A stretch of 64,000 nucleotides of DNA, from positions 496,001-560,000 of the forward strand of contig NZ_JAFCMM010000001.1 of NCBI RefSeq assembly GCF_018131225.1, given 5' to 3'. The translations under genes were made by a program, and so were the position numbers. This document shows positions 1-8,476 of the stretch, piece by piece. The DNA is from Bradyrhizobium sp. U87765 SZCCT0048. GTDB lineage: Bacteria > Pseudomonadota > Alphaproteobacteria > Rhizobiales > Xanthobacteraceae. The notes under the pieces are model-generated. The model searched no databases, had not been told where the DNA came from, and saw only the letters and a list, made by a program, of their open reading frames with translations. Each line of letters starts with the position of its first letter. Positions within the stretch are counted from its first letter, which is position 1.

Positions 1-436
1 TCAGCGAGATGCGATCATAAACCGCCCACGCCAGAAACGAGCCGAACAGGATGATGCCGCCGAGGTCGCCATTGGCAAGCAGATGGGCGAACGCCCACAG
101 CTTCACGCCTGCGAGCATCGGATGCTTGAGCTTGGTGTAGATCCGGCCCCGCAGGTACGACGCCGCCACCAGGATCGCGGCGGGCAGCATCAGCGCGATG
201 GTGATGTGCTTCATCGCCACCGGCGGATGCCAGACGTTGATCCAGCCGCTGGCGCGGTACAGCGAGAATCCCCAGACGATCAGCGCGAGGCCGGCCAGCG
301 AGGCCAGCGAGTAGCCGAGCTTGTAGATCCCCTCGCCGGTCTGGGCGATGATCGCCGCGCGCGCGTCGCGCCGCGTGGTCAGCACATGAACGCCGAGAAA
401 CAGAACCAGCCCGAGAACGAGCAGCACGAGACCCAT
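1..436 (-). CDS. NnrU family membrane protein (partial, 3' end beyond window)
   Basis: The reverse strand from the ATG at 436 is open to the window edge and gives 145 residues without a stop; the C-terminus lies outside. The sequence starts MGLVLLVLGLVLFLGVHVL and has several hydrophobic segments. The motif HPMLAGVKLWAFAHLLANGD, which typifies the NnrU family (integral membrane proteins linked to nitric-oxide/nitrite reduction and to carotenoid or methyltransferase-like enzymes), is fully present. A GGAGGGAC ribosome site precedes the ATG. The gene is divergent from the ModA-like gene; the 229-bp gap should hold both promoters. The family call is firm; the physiological role in this strain is inferred. 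Confidence 0.85.
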   Translation of the reverse strand, partial: MGLVLLVLGLVLFLGVHVLTTRRDARAAIIAQTGEGIYKLGYSLASLAGLALIVWGFSLYRASGWINVWHPPVAMKHITIALMLPAAILVAASYLRGRIYTKLKHPMLAGVKLWAFAHLLANGDLGGIILFGSFLAWAVYDRISL

Positions 437-665
437 GAGCCGTCCCTCCGTGATCGCCGACGACGAGGCCGGCGTGAAATCGCGCGGTGCAATTTCGTGT
501 CGTGGCGGTCTTGCTCTAGCCGCGGCGACGAGCCCCGCGTATCATCTTTCCGGGGCGGCGCGCAATGCCGCCGCTCCGCCGCGCATCGTCGCGTCGATCA
601 GGCGACACGCATGGCTCCCCGGCCGGCATCGCCGGTGCCGGACAACGAAAACGGGAGGACATCTG

Positions 666-1454
666 GTGCACGCTCACGCAACCCTGCCCCGCCTTGTCGC
701 CGGCGCGTTCGCCGCGCTCCTTCTGCACGGCGCTGCCCATGCCGCGGAAATCAAAGTGATGATCTCGGGTGGCCTCACCGCCGCCTATAAGGAACTGGTG
801 CCGCAGTTCGAGAAGGCGAGCGGCCACACCGTCGTGACATCCTACGGCCCGTCGATGGGCACCACGGAGAACGCCATCCCCGTGCGGCTTGCGCGCGGCG
901 AGCCCGCCGACGTGCTGATCATGGTCGGCGATGCGCTCGGCAAGATGATCGATGAAGGCAAGGCGATGGAAGGCACGCGGGTCGATCTCGTGCGCTCGCC
1001 GATCGGCATGGTGGTGTGCGCCGGCAGTCCCAAGCCCGACATCAGCACCCCCGACGCGCTGAAGCAGGCCCTGCTGAACGCCAAGTCGGTTGCCTACTCC
1101 GACAGCGCCAGCGGCGTCTATGTCGGCGGCGAACTGTTCGAGAAGCTCGGCATCGCCGAGCAGATGAAGGGCAAGGCGAAGATGATCCCGGCGGAGCCGG
1201 TCGCGGCCGGCGTCGCCCGCGGCGAATCGGAGCTTGGCTTCCAGCAGATCAGCGAACTGCTGCCGGTCCCCGGCGCCGACCTCGTCGGTCCGCTGCCGGG
1301 CGCGGTGCAGAAGATCACGATCTTCTCCGCCGGCATTGCCACCGGCGCGAAGGAGCCTGACGGCGGCAAGGCACTGATCGCCTTCCTCGCCTCGCCTGCG
1401 GCGGCGCCGGCGCTGAAGAAGGCCGGGCTCGATCCGTTCGTCAGCGACAAGTAG
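666..1454 (+). CDS. ModA-like periplasmic substrate-binding protein
   Basis: A 262-residue exported binding protein. I chose the GTG at 666 because a GGGAGGACA ribosome site lies just upstream and a clean signal peptide follows (hydrophobic core LVAGAFAALLLHG, cleavage near AHA-AE at about residue 27). The longer open frame from 435 would put an Arg-rich stretch ahead of the signal. The mature part has the type-2 periplasmic fold pattern of the molybdate-binding family, with SGGLTAAYKELVPQFEKASG near the start and RLARGEPADVLIMVGDAL in the middle. No permease or ATPase gene follows, so it is an orphan binding protein. Bradyrhizobia carry many such ModA-like orphans, and the ligand is not evident. 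Confidence 0.85.
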   Translation: MHAHATLPRLVAGAFAALLLHGAAHAAEIKVMISGGLTAAYKELVPQFEKASGHTVVTSYGPSMGTTENAIPVRLARGEPADVLIMVGDALGKMIDEGKAMEGTRVDLVRSPIGMVVCAGSPKPDISTPDALKQALLNAKSVAYSDSASGVYVGGELFEKLGIAEQMKGKAKMIPAEPVAAGVARGESELGFQQISELLPVPGADLVGPLPGAVQKITIFSAGIATGAKEPDGGKALIAFLASPAAAPALKKAGLDPFVSDK

Positions 1455-1514
1455 CGCGACCGGCGTCTGTGGCATGAGGTCGCGCGCGAACGCGTTTCAC
1501 CGCGCCATCCACCC

Positions 1515-1554
1515 CTGTCATCCCGCCGCAATGCGCCTGTAATCCGGCCATCAC
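1515..1554 (+). promoter_or_regulatory. Pho box array (PhoB-binding site) upstream of the phytase-like gene
   Basis: Four 7-bp units spaced by exactly 4 bp: CTGTCAT (1515), CCGCAAT (1526), CTGTAAT (1537) and CCATCAC (1548). The 11-bp period and the CTGTCAT/CTGTAAT cores match the PhoB box, and the array ends 47 bp before the ATG at 1601. It predicts induction by phosphate starvation, which fits the enzyme encoded next. Confidence 0.8.
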
Positions 1555-1600
1555 GATCGCTGCGCAGAACTGGCCCTGTTTAACGACCAACGGGGCCAAC

Positions 1601-2956
1601 ATGATCCGCACCACCCTTCTGGCGAGCGCCGCACTGTGTCTCGCCGCCGCCGCCGCGCCTGCGCTCGCGCAGCAGGAATTTCCCGCCAGGCTCGCCGGCC
1701 ATGCCGTGCTGCCGGCCGAGACGTTCATTGCCGCGCCGGCGGATGCGCCGGTCGATCTCCAGACCTCCGGCAAGTACACCACCGGCAAGCGCGTCGAGCA
1801 GGTCGGCTCGGTGATGGGCAAGTCCTACGAGCGCGACACCGGCGTCAAGCTGCCGTTCAAGGGCCAGCCGATCCAGGGCCACTCGGGCATCAAGGTGATG
1901 CCGGACGGAAGTTTCTGGATCCTGACCGACAACGGCATGGGCGCGAAAGCCAACTCGCCGGACTCCATGCTCTACCTCAACCGCTGGTCCATCGACTGGG
2001 CCAAGGGCGAGTGGAAGAACCTGCAGACCATCTTCCTGCACGATCCTGACAAGAAGGTGCCGTTCCGCATCGTCCACGAGGGCACCGAGAAGCGCTACCT
2101 GACCGGCGCGGACTTCGACACCGAGGGCTTCCAGATCGTCGGCGACACGCTGTGGATCGGCGACGAGTTCGGCCCCTACATCATCAAGGCCGACATGACC
2201 GGCAAGGTGCTCGGCGTGATCGAGACGATCGCCGACGGCAAGCCGGTGCGCTCGCCCGACCACTACGCCGCCGTCTCGCCTGGCGCGCCGGGCGCGACCT
2301 ACACCAACGTCAACCTGCGCCGCTCCAAGGGTTTTGAGGGCTTCGCCGCCAGCAAGGATGGCAAGTTCCTCTACGGCCTGCTCGAAGGCCCGCTGTGGGA
2401 TGCCGACAAGAAGGACTGGGAGAAGGTCGACGGCAACGAGGCCTCGCGCATTCTCGAGTTCGATGTCGCGGCGGAGAAATTCACCGGGCGGTTCTGGTAC
2501 TACCGCTTCGAGAACACCGGCAATGCCATCGGCGATTTCAACATGATCGACGGCGCGACCGGCCTCGTCATCGAGCGCGACAACGGCGAAGGCACCGCCG
2601 ACAAGGCCTGTGCCGTCGGCGTCCGCGGCACCGACTGCTTCCCTGATTTGGCCAAATTCAAGCGCGTCTACAAGATCGAGCTGAGCGACGCCAATGTCGG
2701 CAAGCCGGTGCGCAAGATCGGCCACATCGACCTGATGAAGATCCAGGACCCGGACAAGAAGGCCCGCAAGCCGCTCAACGACGGCGTGCTGACCTTCCCG
2801 TTCTTCACCATCGAGAACGTCGACCTCGTGGATGCCACCCACATCATCGTCGGCAATGACAACAACCTGCCGTTCTCGTCGAGCCGCGATCCCAACAAGG
2901 CCGACGACAACGAGATGGTGCTGCTCGACGTCGCCGATCTGCTCAAGGCGAAGTAA
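1601..2956 (+). CDS. Exported phytase-like (esterase-like phytase family) protein
   Basis: A 451-residue protein with a signal peptide (MIRTTLLASAALCLAAAAAPALA, cleaved near AQQ). The remainder fits the phytase-like domain family, a beta-propeller-type fold: GHSGIKVMPDGSFWILTDNG near residues 93-112, then TGADFDTEGFQIVGDTLWIGDEFGPY, and a long acidic C-terminal half ending FFTIENVDLVDATHIIVGNDNN. Members are thought to hydrolyse phosphate esters, but few are characterised. The Pho box directly upstream supports a role in phosphate scavenging in the periplasm or outside the cell. A CGGGG ribosome site precedes the ATG. It stands alone: a hairpin follows at 2977 and IS debris lies beyond. Confidence 0.85.
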   Translation: MIRTTLLASAALCLAAAAAPALAQQEFPARLAGHAVLPAETFIAAPADAPVDLQTSGKYTTGKRVEQVGSVMGKSYERDTGVKLPFKGQPIQGHSGIKVMPDGSFWILTDNGMGAKANSPDSMLYLNRWSIDWAKGEWKNLQTIFLHDPDKKVPFRIVHEGTEKRYLTGADFDTEGFQIVGDTLWIGDEFGPYIIKADMTGKVLGVIETIADGKPVRSPDHYAAVSPGAPGATYTNVNLRRSKGFEGFAASKDGKFLYGLLEGPLWDADKKDWEKVDGNEASRILEFDVAAEKFTGRFWYYRFENTGNAIGDFNMIDGATGLVIERDNGEGTADKACAVGVRGTDCFPDLAKFKRVYKIELSDANVGKPVRKIGHIDLMKIQDPDKKARKPLNDGVLTFPFFTIENVDLVDATHIIVGNDNNLPFSSSRDPNKADDNEMVLLDVADLLKAK

Positions 2957-2976
2957 ACAGGCTCCGACTAAGAAAC

Positions 2977-2999
2977 GCTCCCGGAATGACTCCGGGAGC
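2977..2999 (+). terminator. Stem-loop terminator after the phytase-like gene
   Basis: Perfect 9-bp inverted repeat GCTCCCGGA / TCCGGGAGC around the loop ATGAC, 20 bp after the stop codon. There is no strong T-run, so it may stop transcription only partly or mainly protect the 3' end. Confidence 0.6.
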
Positions 3000-3034
3000 A
3001 TCTTGCCAGCCGGCGAAAGCAAGAGAAAGAAAAT

Positions 3035-3295
3035 ACGAGTCCGTAGACTCATAAGTTCGGAGGCACAGCCGCATTGAGGCGAGCTGGACCACAACGCGGA
3101 AGTTGGCGGCGAGCTTGTCGTAATGTGTGGCGACGCAACGGAAGCGCTTCAACTTGAAGAAGAACCGCTCGATGAGGTTGCGCTCGCGATAAAGGCGCTT
3201 GCTGAAACACGGTTGCCAGCGCCGGTTGCTTTTGAGCCAGATGCTGGGCGTGGCACCCTGGTTCTAGATCAGTTCGCAGATGCGATCAGCGAAAG
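3035..3295 (-). pseudogene. IS5-family transposase C-terminal remnant
   Basis: The reverse strand encodes the conserved C-terminal part of an IS5-group (IS427-like) DDE transposase: CFSKRLYRERNLIERFFFKL, followed by KRFRCVATHYDKLAANF and QLASMRLCLRTYEST. An in-frame TAG interrupts the frame upstream (near 3266-3268), and no N-terminal part with the first catalytic Asp residues is present. The reading frame also runs on past the usual YEST end. It is therefore a dead fragment. It sits next to the lower-GC DUF7336 gene and marks a site of past insertion between the phytase-like gene and prfC. I see no intact terminal inverted repeats. Confidence 0.8.
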
Positions 3296-3318
3296 CCGCC
3301 AGTTACCAGCTCGGGCGT

Positions 3319-3576
3319 TTAGGCGGGCCGATCGGTCGCATCGATCTCTTTTGCCGGCACGAACTCAGTTACAAAACCTTCCTGCCACCCAGTCACTCCA
3401 AGCGTAACAGGGTAAGTATTAAAGCCTTCAGGGAAGTCTCGAAATCCTGGCTGATCGCGCAAACGGCCGATCGCTTTCGCGGCATCGGCTTCAGTCGCAT
3501 AGATGCCGATGTGCAGCTCTGTATCCTCACGATCCGGATACTCGCGTTCGAACCAAAGATCATAAACGACTGTCAT
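3319..3576 (-). CDS. DUF7336-type small protein
   Basis: An 85-residue cytosolic protein beginning MTVVYDLWFEREYPD, with the pattern of the DUF7336 family: aromatic start, ELHIGIYATEADAAKAIGRL, then QPGFRDFPEGFNTYPV and a W-x-EGFV ending. Function unknown; relatives are often near mobile or immunity-type genes. The frame continues upstream to an ATG at 3684 that would add 36 residues; I prefer the shorter form because homologues begin near this motif, although neither start has a strong ribosome site. The stretch is visibly less GC-rich than its surroundings and adjoins the IS remnant, so acquisition by transfer is likely. Confidence 0.65.
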   Translation of the reverse strand: MTVVYDLWFEREYPDREDTELHIGIYATEADAAKAIGRLRDQPGFRDFPEGFNTYPVTLGVTGWQEGFVTEFVPAKEIDATDRPA

Positions 3577-3700
3577 AGCCACTCGTCTACCAGTTATCCG
3601 CCCAAAATCTAGCATGATAAGTTGGCCACTTGCCACGACATCGAAGCTCCCGGGGGGGACGTCTTGGGCGCTGTCTTTTCTCATGGCCGACCTTCGATCG

Positions 3701-4300
3701 TCACGGCGATGGCCGTTCGAACATGCGGTTGTCGACATAACGCACCAGGATCGGCCGGCCGGCGATGGCGCCGCCGAGGCCCTTGCTGAACGCCAGCGGC
3801 ACGCAATGCGACAGCGACACGACGATCGCCTGGCGGTAGGCGTCGCGTGTCTGCGATGTCGCGCCGGGCGTGGCATAGGTCAGTTGCGGCGGCGCGATCA
3901 GCGCCCCGTCGCGCCTGAAGCTGAACTTCACCGCCATCTGCATCCCTTCGCGCGCCACCTCCTGCTGCGGCGGCGTCCAGCACGCGCGCAGCGCCTGGAA
4001 CAGATCACCGATGGTATCGAGGTCGTGATCGGGAATGCGGTAGCGTGCCGCATCCTTGTCCGGCGGATTGCTCTCGACGGTCACCTGCAGGTTCTCGCCG
4101 ATCGGATAGTCGATGTCCGGAAAGCATGGGCCGCTTTCGAGCGCGCTGCACACCGACGGCGTGCACGGCCGGTTGTCGAACACGCTGCAGGGGACATGGG
4201 CAAAGGGCGACGGATCGGCCGGGCGACGCTCCTGCGCCACGGCGGACCGGCCCATGGCCACCCCCGCCATCACGATCAGAAGAACGATCACGGCGCGCAT
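3701..4300 (-). CDS. Exported protein with TolA/TonB-like C-terminal domain
   Basis: 199 residues with an N-terminal signal (MRAVIVLLIVMAGVAMGRSAVAQ). Residues about 35-60 hold a Cys-rich stretch (PCSVFDNRPCTPSVCSALESGPCF), and the C-terminal ~90 residues look like a TolA/TonB C-terminal fold: VKFSFRRDGALIAPPQLTYA, then RQAIVVSLSHCVPLAFSKGL and IAGRPILVRYVDNR. Many short proteins of this type occur in Bradyrhizobium, probably as periplasmic envelope components; no partner gene is nearby. It lies 80 bp downstream of prfC on the same strand. Confidence 0.65.
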   Translation of the reverse strand: MRAVIVLLIVMAGVAMGRSAVAQERRPADPSPFAHVPCSVFDNRPCTPSVCSALESGPCFPDIDYPIGENLQVTVESNPPDKDAARYRIPDHDLDTIGDLFQALRACWTPPQQEVAREGMQMAVKFSFRRDGALIAPPQLTYATPGATSQTRDAYRQAIVVSLSHCVPLAFSKGLGGAIAGRPILVRYVDNRMFERPSP

Positions 4301-4380
4301 GGCCTGCTCCCGGAACCGATCCGGCCAGCATAGCGCTGATCGCGACCGACAGTGGCCGGCCGCGCTTCACATCTTCGCGC

Positions 4381-5997
4381 TCAGGACGCTTTCTTGACGT
4401 CCTTGACGTTGGCGAAGCGGATGCCCTCGGAGCGCTCGCGGGTGTAGTCGAGGTAGAACTGGTTCTTGGCTAAAAAAACCAGGTCGCCGTCGACGTCCTC
4501 GGCGATGCCCGATCCGTTGGCGTTGACGAAGGCGTCGTACACCTTGCGGTCGTCCGCCGAGAACCAGCGCGCCAGCGAGAACTCGCTGATTTCGAAATCC
4601 ACCGGCAGGCCGTATTCGGCGTCGAGCCGGGCTTTCAGCACGTCGAGCTGGAGCTGGCCGACGACGCCGACCAGCGCCGGCGAGCCGTCGCGCGGCCGGA
4701 ACACCTGCACGACGCCCTCCTCCGACATCTGCTGCAGCGCTTCCTTGAGCTTCTTGGCCTTCATGGCGTCGGTCAGGCGCACGCGGCGCAGGATTTCCGG
4801 CGCGAAGCTGGGAACGCCGACGAAGGTGATGTCCTCGCCCTCGGTCAGGGTATCGCCGATGCGCAGCGTGCCGTGGTTGGGAATGCCGACGACGTCGCCG
4901 GCGAACGCCTCGTCGGCGAGCGCGCGGTCCTGGGCGAAGAAGAACTGCGGCGACGACAGGCTCATCGGCTTGCCGGTGCGGGTCAACTTGGCCTTCATGC
5001 CCCGCTGCAGCTTGCCCGAGCACAACCGCGCGAAGGCGATGCGGTCGCGGTGGTTGGGATCCATGTTGGCCTGGATCTTGAACACGAACGCCGACATCCG
5101 CGGCTCATCGGCCTCGACCTTGCGCAGGTTGCTCTCCTGGGCGCGCGGCGGCGGTGCGTAGCGCCCAAGCCCTTCCAGCAGGTCGCCGACGCCGAAGTTG
5201 CGCAGCGCGCTGCCGAAGAACACCGGCGTCAGATGGCCCTCGCGGAACGCGGCGAGATCGAACGGCTTGCAGGCCTCGGTGACCAGCGCCAGTTCTTCCT
5301 CGATCGCAGCGGCGTCGAGGTTGGAATTACGCGCGGCAAGCTCGCTGATGGCGATCTGCTCGGCCGAGCCGGTCTTGGCGCCGCCGCCCTCGAGCAGGCG
5401 CACGCCGCCGGTGAGAATGTCGTAGGTGCCGATGAAGTCGCGGCCGCGTCCCACCGGCCAGGTGATCGGCGTGGTGTCGAGCGCCAGCGTCTTCTCGATC
5501 TCGTCAAGCAGCTCGAACGGATCGCGGGTCTCGCGGTCCATCTTGTTGATGAAGGTGATGATCGGAATGTCGCGCAGGCGGCAGACCTCGAACAGCTTGC
5601 GGGTGCGCGCCTCGATGCCCTTGGCGGCGTCGATCACCATCACCGCCGAGTCGACCGCGGTCAGCGTGCGGTAGGTGTCCTCCGAGAAGTCCTCGTGGCC
5701 CGGGGTGTCCAGCAGGTTGAAGACGAGGCCATCGAACTCGAAGGTCATCACCGAGGTGACGACCGAGATGCCGCGGTCGCGCTCGATCTTCATCCAGTCC
5801 GAACGGGTGTTGCGCCGCTCGCCCTTGGCCTTGACCTGGCCGGCGAGATTGATGGCGCCGCCGAACAGCAGCAGCTTCTCGGTCAGCGTAGTCTTGCCGG
5901 CGTCAGGATGGGAAATGATGGCGAAGGTGCGCCGGCGCGCCACTTCGGTGGCGAGCGGCGAGGACGGCGCGTCGGCGGAAAGAGCGATGTCGGACAT
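4381..5997 (-). CDS. prfC: Peptide chain release factor 3
   Basis: 538-residue translational GTPase that recycles release factors RF1/RF2 from the ribosome after peptide release. The P-loop SHPDAGKTTLTEKLL, switch II region DTPGHEDFSEDTYRTL and G4 motif NKMD are all present, and the length matches RF3 (about 530). The C-terminal domains contain the RF3-type stretch QLQLDVLKARLDAEYGLPV. I take the ATG at 5997 rather than the TTG at 6015 that extends the frame by six residues. Codon use is like the neighbours; a core gene with no sign of damage. Confidence 0.95.
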   Translation of the reverse strand: MSDIALSADAPSSPLATEVARRRTFAIISHPDAGKTTLTEKLLLFGGAINLAGQVKAKGERRNTRSDWMKIERDRGISVVTSVMTFEFDGLVFNLLDTPGHEDFSEDTYRTLTAVDSAVMVIDAAKGIEARTRKLFEVCRLRDIPIITFINKMDRETRDPFELLDEIEKTLALDTTPITWPVGRGRDFIGTYDILTGGVRLLEGGGAKTGSAEQIAISELAARNSNLDAAAIEEELALVTEACKPFDLAAFREGHLTPVFFGSALRNFGVGDLLEGLGRYAPPPRAQESNLRKVEADEPRMSAFVFKIQANMDPNHRDRIAFARLCSGKLQRGMKAKLTRTGKPMSLSSPQFFFAQDRALADEAFAGDVVGIPNHGTLRIGDTLTEGEDITFVGVPSFAPEILRRVRLTDAMKAKKLKEALQQMSEEGVVQVFRPRDGSPALVGVVGQLQLDVLKARLDAEYGLPVDFEISEFSLARWFSADDRKVYDAFVNANGSGIAEDVDGDLVFLAKNQFYLDYTRERSEGIRFANVKDVKKAS

Positions 5998-6143
5998 GGG
6001 CCGAGCGTGTGACAAAGAAACGCGGCGGGATCAAGGGAGAAGCGGCCGGGCGCGACCAAAGGCAGCCCTGTCAAGTGCGACATTGGATGCAATTGCATCT
6101 TTCTTTGACGGCCCGCATGGTCGCTCCCATATCACCGAAAGCG

Positions 6144-6191
6144 GCGAGGACGGCCTCCCGCTTCCCCGACACCCGGCAGGGACGGCCCTGT
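6144..6191 (+). promoter_or_regulatory. mini-ykkC (guanidine-II) riboswitch
   Basis: Two short hairpins, each capped by the tetraloop ACGG. Hairpin 1 has stem GAGG (6146-6149), loop 6150-6153 and stem CCTC (6154-6157). Hairpin 2 has stem GCAGGG (6176-6181), loop 6182-6185 and stem CCCTGT (6186-6191). Paired stem-loops with ACGR loops and GG/CC closing pairs are the defining feature of the mini-ykkC class, which senses guanidinium. The linker (18 nt) is within the known range, and the next gene is an SMR exporter, the commonest gene under this class. Predicted effect: guanidinium frees the ribosome site. Confidence 0.82.
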
Positions 6192-6262
6192 CATCGGAAC
6201 GGCCCCCCGGCGGACCCTTCGGTTCCCGCCCGGCGGGCGCCCCATGAAAGGACGTGGCTGTC

Positions 6263-6577
6263 ATGGCCTGGATCATTCTGTTCATCGCCGGCTTGATGGA
6301 GATCGGCTGGGCGATCGGCCTCAAATACACCGAGGGCTTCACCCGCCTGGTGCCGTCGGTACTGACCCTCGCCTGCATGGTGGCGAGCGTGCTGCTGCTG
6401 GGCTGGGCGCTCAAATCGCTGCCGGTCGGCACCGGTTACGCGGTCTGGACCGGCATCGGCACGGTCGGGACCGCCCTCCTCGGCATCGCCCTGTTCGGCG
6501 AGCCGGCGACCGCCATGCGCCTCGCCTGCATCGGCCTGATCGTCGCCGGCATTTTCGGATTGAAGCTCGCGACCTGA
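6263..6577 (+). CDS. gdx: SMR-family guanidinium exporter (Gdx/SugE)
   Basis: 104-residue inner-membrane protein with four hydrophobic helices. It has the SugE/Gdx signature: conserved Glu13 in helix 1 ([12 protein letters not shown]), then GFTRLVPS and [13 protein letters not shown]. Gdx proteins work as antiparallel dimers that export guanidinium in exchange for protons. The ATG at 6263 has AAAGGA 10 bp upstream; a GTG at 6254 is also in frame but less well placed. The riboswitch just upstream strongly favours guanidinium over quaternary ammonium compounds as the natural substrate. A second SMR gene at 45780 lacks such a leader. Confidence 0.9.
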   Translation: MAWIILFIAGLMEIGWAIGLKYTEGFTRLVPSVLTLACMVASVLLLGWALKSLPVGTGYAVWTGIGTVGTALLGIALFGEPATAMRLACIGLIVAGIFGLKLAT

Positions 6578-6596
6578 CGGCGGCTACCCAGCGGCA

Positions 6597-6672
6597 GCCC
6601 GGGTGAGCGTAGCGGCACCCGGGCGATCGGCCCGCGGCCTGCCCCGGATATCGCTTCAACAATCCGGGTTGC
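6597..6672. repeat. REP-like palindromic element between convergent genes
   Basis: The 112-bp gap between the exporter and pit holds a 9-bp inverted repeat GCCCGGGTG (6597-6605) / CACCCGGGC (6616-6624) around AGCGTAGCGG. A second imperfect CCCCGGATATCG...AATCCGGG palindrome follows (6641-6667). This resembles the dispersed palindromes common in Bradyrhizobium intergenic DNA; it may also terminate both genes. Confidence 0.55.
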
Positions 6673-6689
6673 GGGTCCGGACCGGCGGC

Positions 6690-7694
6690 TCAGCGCAGCG
6701 CCTGCACGATCCAGTAGCTGGCGGCGGCCACGATTGCCGACGCCGGGATCGTGATCACCCAGGCGACCACGATTGAGCTCGCCACATTCCAGCGCACGGC
6801 CGAGGTCCGCCGCGCGGCGCCGACACCGACAATGGCGCCGGTGATGGTGTGGGTGGTCGAGACCGGCACCCCGAACCACGTGGCGAGGAACAGCGTTGCC
6901 GCGCCGCCGGTCTCGGCACAGAACCCCTGCATCGGCGTCAGACGGGTAATGCGGTTGCCCATGGTGCGCACGATGCGCCAGCCGCCCATCAGGGTGCCGA
7001 CCGCCATGGCGGTCTGGCAGGACAGCACCACCCAGAGCGGCACGTGGAAGTCGCCGCCGAGATAGCCTTGCGAGTACAGGAGTACGGCAATGATGCCCAT
7101 GGTCTTCTGCGCGTCGTTGCCGCCATGCCCCAGCGAATACAGCGAGGCGGACGCGAACTGCAGGGTGCGGAAGGCGCGGTCGACCGCGAACGGCGTCGAG
7201 CGCACCGACAGCCAGGACACGACCGCCACCAGCACCAGCGCCAGGAAGAAGCCGAGCAGCGGCGACGCCACGATGGCGAGAATGGTCTTGGTCAACCCGC
7301 TCCATTCCATCGCCGCCAACCCGGCCTTGGCAAAACCGGCGCCGACAAGGCCGCCGATCAGCGCATGCGAACTCGACGACGGGATGCCGAGCCCCCAGGT
7401 GACCAGGTTCCAGACGATGGCGCCGACCAGCGCGGCGAAGATCACGCAGGGATCGACAATGCCGGGATCGATGATGCCGGTGCCGAGCGTCTGGGCGACA
7501 TGCAGGCCGAAGAACAGGAAGGCGATGAAGTTGAAGAACGCCGCCCAGAACACGGCGTATTGCGGCCGCAGCACCCGCGTCGAGACGATGGTGGCGATCG
7601 AGTTGGCGGCGTCGTGCAGTCCGTTGAGGAAGTCGAACAGCAGCGCGACGGCGATCAGGCCGACGAGGAGCGGAAGGCTGAGGCTGGCGTCCAC
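6690..7694 (-). CDS. pit: Low-affinity inorganic phosphate transporter (PiT family)
   Basis: 334-residue polytopic protein of the PiT family that imports metal-phosphate with protons. The duplicated family signature is visible: FDFLNGLHDAANSIATIVST near residues 20-39 and SLGHGGNDAQKTMGI near 192-206, plus GIPSSSSHALIGGLVGAG and GVPVSTTHTITGAIVG. It follows the DUF47 gene by 14 bp and is surely co-transcribed with it. In Sinorhizobium meliloti the equivalent orfA-pit operon is the low-affinity phosphate route, repressed by PhoB under starvation; a weak Pho-like motif upstream of the operon (8477) would be compatible. Confidence 0.95.
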   Translation of the reverse strand: MDASLSLPLLVGLIAVALLFDFLNGLHDAANSIATIVSTRVLRPQYAVFWAAFFNFIAFLFFGLHVAQTLGTGIIDPGIVDPCVIFAALVGAIVWNLVTWGLGIPSSSSHALIGGLVGAGFAKAGLAAMEWSGLTKTILAIVASPLLGFFLALVLVAVVSWLSVRSTPFAVDRAFRTLQFASASLYSLGHGGNDAQKTMGIIAVLLYSQGYLGGDFHVPLWVVLSCQTAMAVGTLMGGWRIVRTMGNRITRLTPMQGFCAETGGAATLFLATWFGVPVSTTHTITGAIVGVGAARRTSAVRWNVASSIVVAWVITIPASAIVAAASYWIVQALR

Positions 7695-7708
7695 GGCGTG
7701 CCCTTGGC

Positions 7709-8353
7709 TCAGACCTGTTCGATGACGATGCTGTTGATCTCGTTGGCGACGTCGTCAAAACGATCGGCGACCTTCTCGAGATGCTCGTAGATCTTGGCAC
7801 CGACGATGTAGTCCATCGTGTTGGCGTTGCGGTGCTTGAGATAGAGTTCCTTGATGCCGATGTCGTGGAGGTCGTCGACCCGCCCCTCCAGCTTGGTCAG
7901 TTCCTCGGTGATCGCCGTCAGCGTCGTGACGTTATCGCCGATCGCCTGCAGCAGCGGCAGCGCCCGCACGACCAGCTTGGAGCACTCGACGATGATGGCG
8001 CCGATCTCGCGCATCGGCGGCTCGAACTGCCGGACCTCGAACAGCGTGACCGCCTTGGCGGTCTGGTGCATCTGGTCGATGGCATCGTCCATCGAGGTGA
8101 TCAGGTCCTTGATGTCGACACGGTCGAACGGGGTGATGAAGGTCCGCCGCACGGCGGTCAGCACCTGGCGGGTGACCTCGTCGGCCTGCTGCTCGAACTG
8201 GCTGACCTTCTGGCAGTAGGCCGGGACCTCGTCACCGCCACGCAGCACGCCCTGCAGCGCCTCGGCGCCGCTGACGATGGTCTGGGAATGCTGCGCGAAC
8301 AGGACGAAGAAGCGCGCCTCATGCGGCAGCAAGGCCTTGAACCAGCTCAGCAT
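7709..8353 (-). CDS. DUF47 / PhoU-like protein, partner of Pit
   Basis: 214-residue all-helical cytosolic protein starting MLSWFKALLPHEARFFVLF, the standard beginning of DUF47 (TIGR00153) proteins. It has PhoU-type motifs such as DRVDIKDLITSMDDAIDQMH and, later, KIYEHLEKVADRFDDVANEI. These proteins are thought to tune the adjacent Pit permease. I chose the ATG at 8353 with AGGGGAA upstream; a longer frame to 8398 is only Arg-rich leader sequence. First gene of the DUF47-pit operon. Confidence 0.93.
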   Translation of the reverse strand: MLSWFKALLPHEARFFVLFAQHSQTIVSGAEALQGVLRGGDEVPAYCQKVSQFEQQADEVTRQVLTAVRRTFITPFDRVDIKDLITSMDDAIDQMHQTAKAVTLFEVRQFEPPMREIGAIIVECSKLVVRALPLLQAIGDNVTTLTAITEELTKLEGRVDDLHDIGIKELYLKHRNANTMDYIVGAKIYEHLEKVADRFDDVANEINSIVIEQV

Positions 8354-8476
8354 CGTATTCCCCTGCCTGGATCGGCCGGCCGCGGGCTCGCGGCGCATGG
8401 GCCGATCCCCCTGCTCACCTCAGCTGTGCCGGAATCCCGACGCGGCGCCTCCCCGCGGGGACTCGCCAGCGACACA

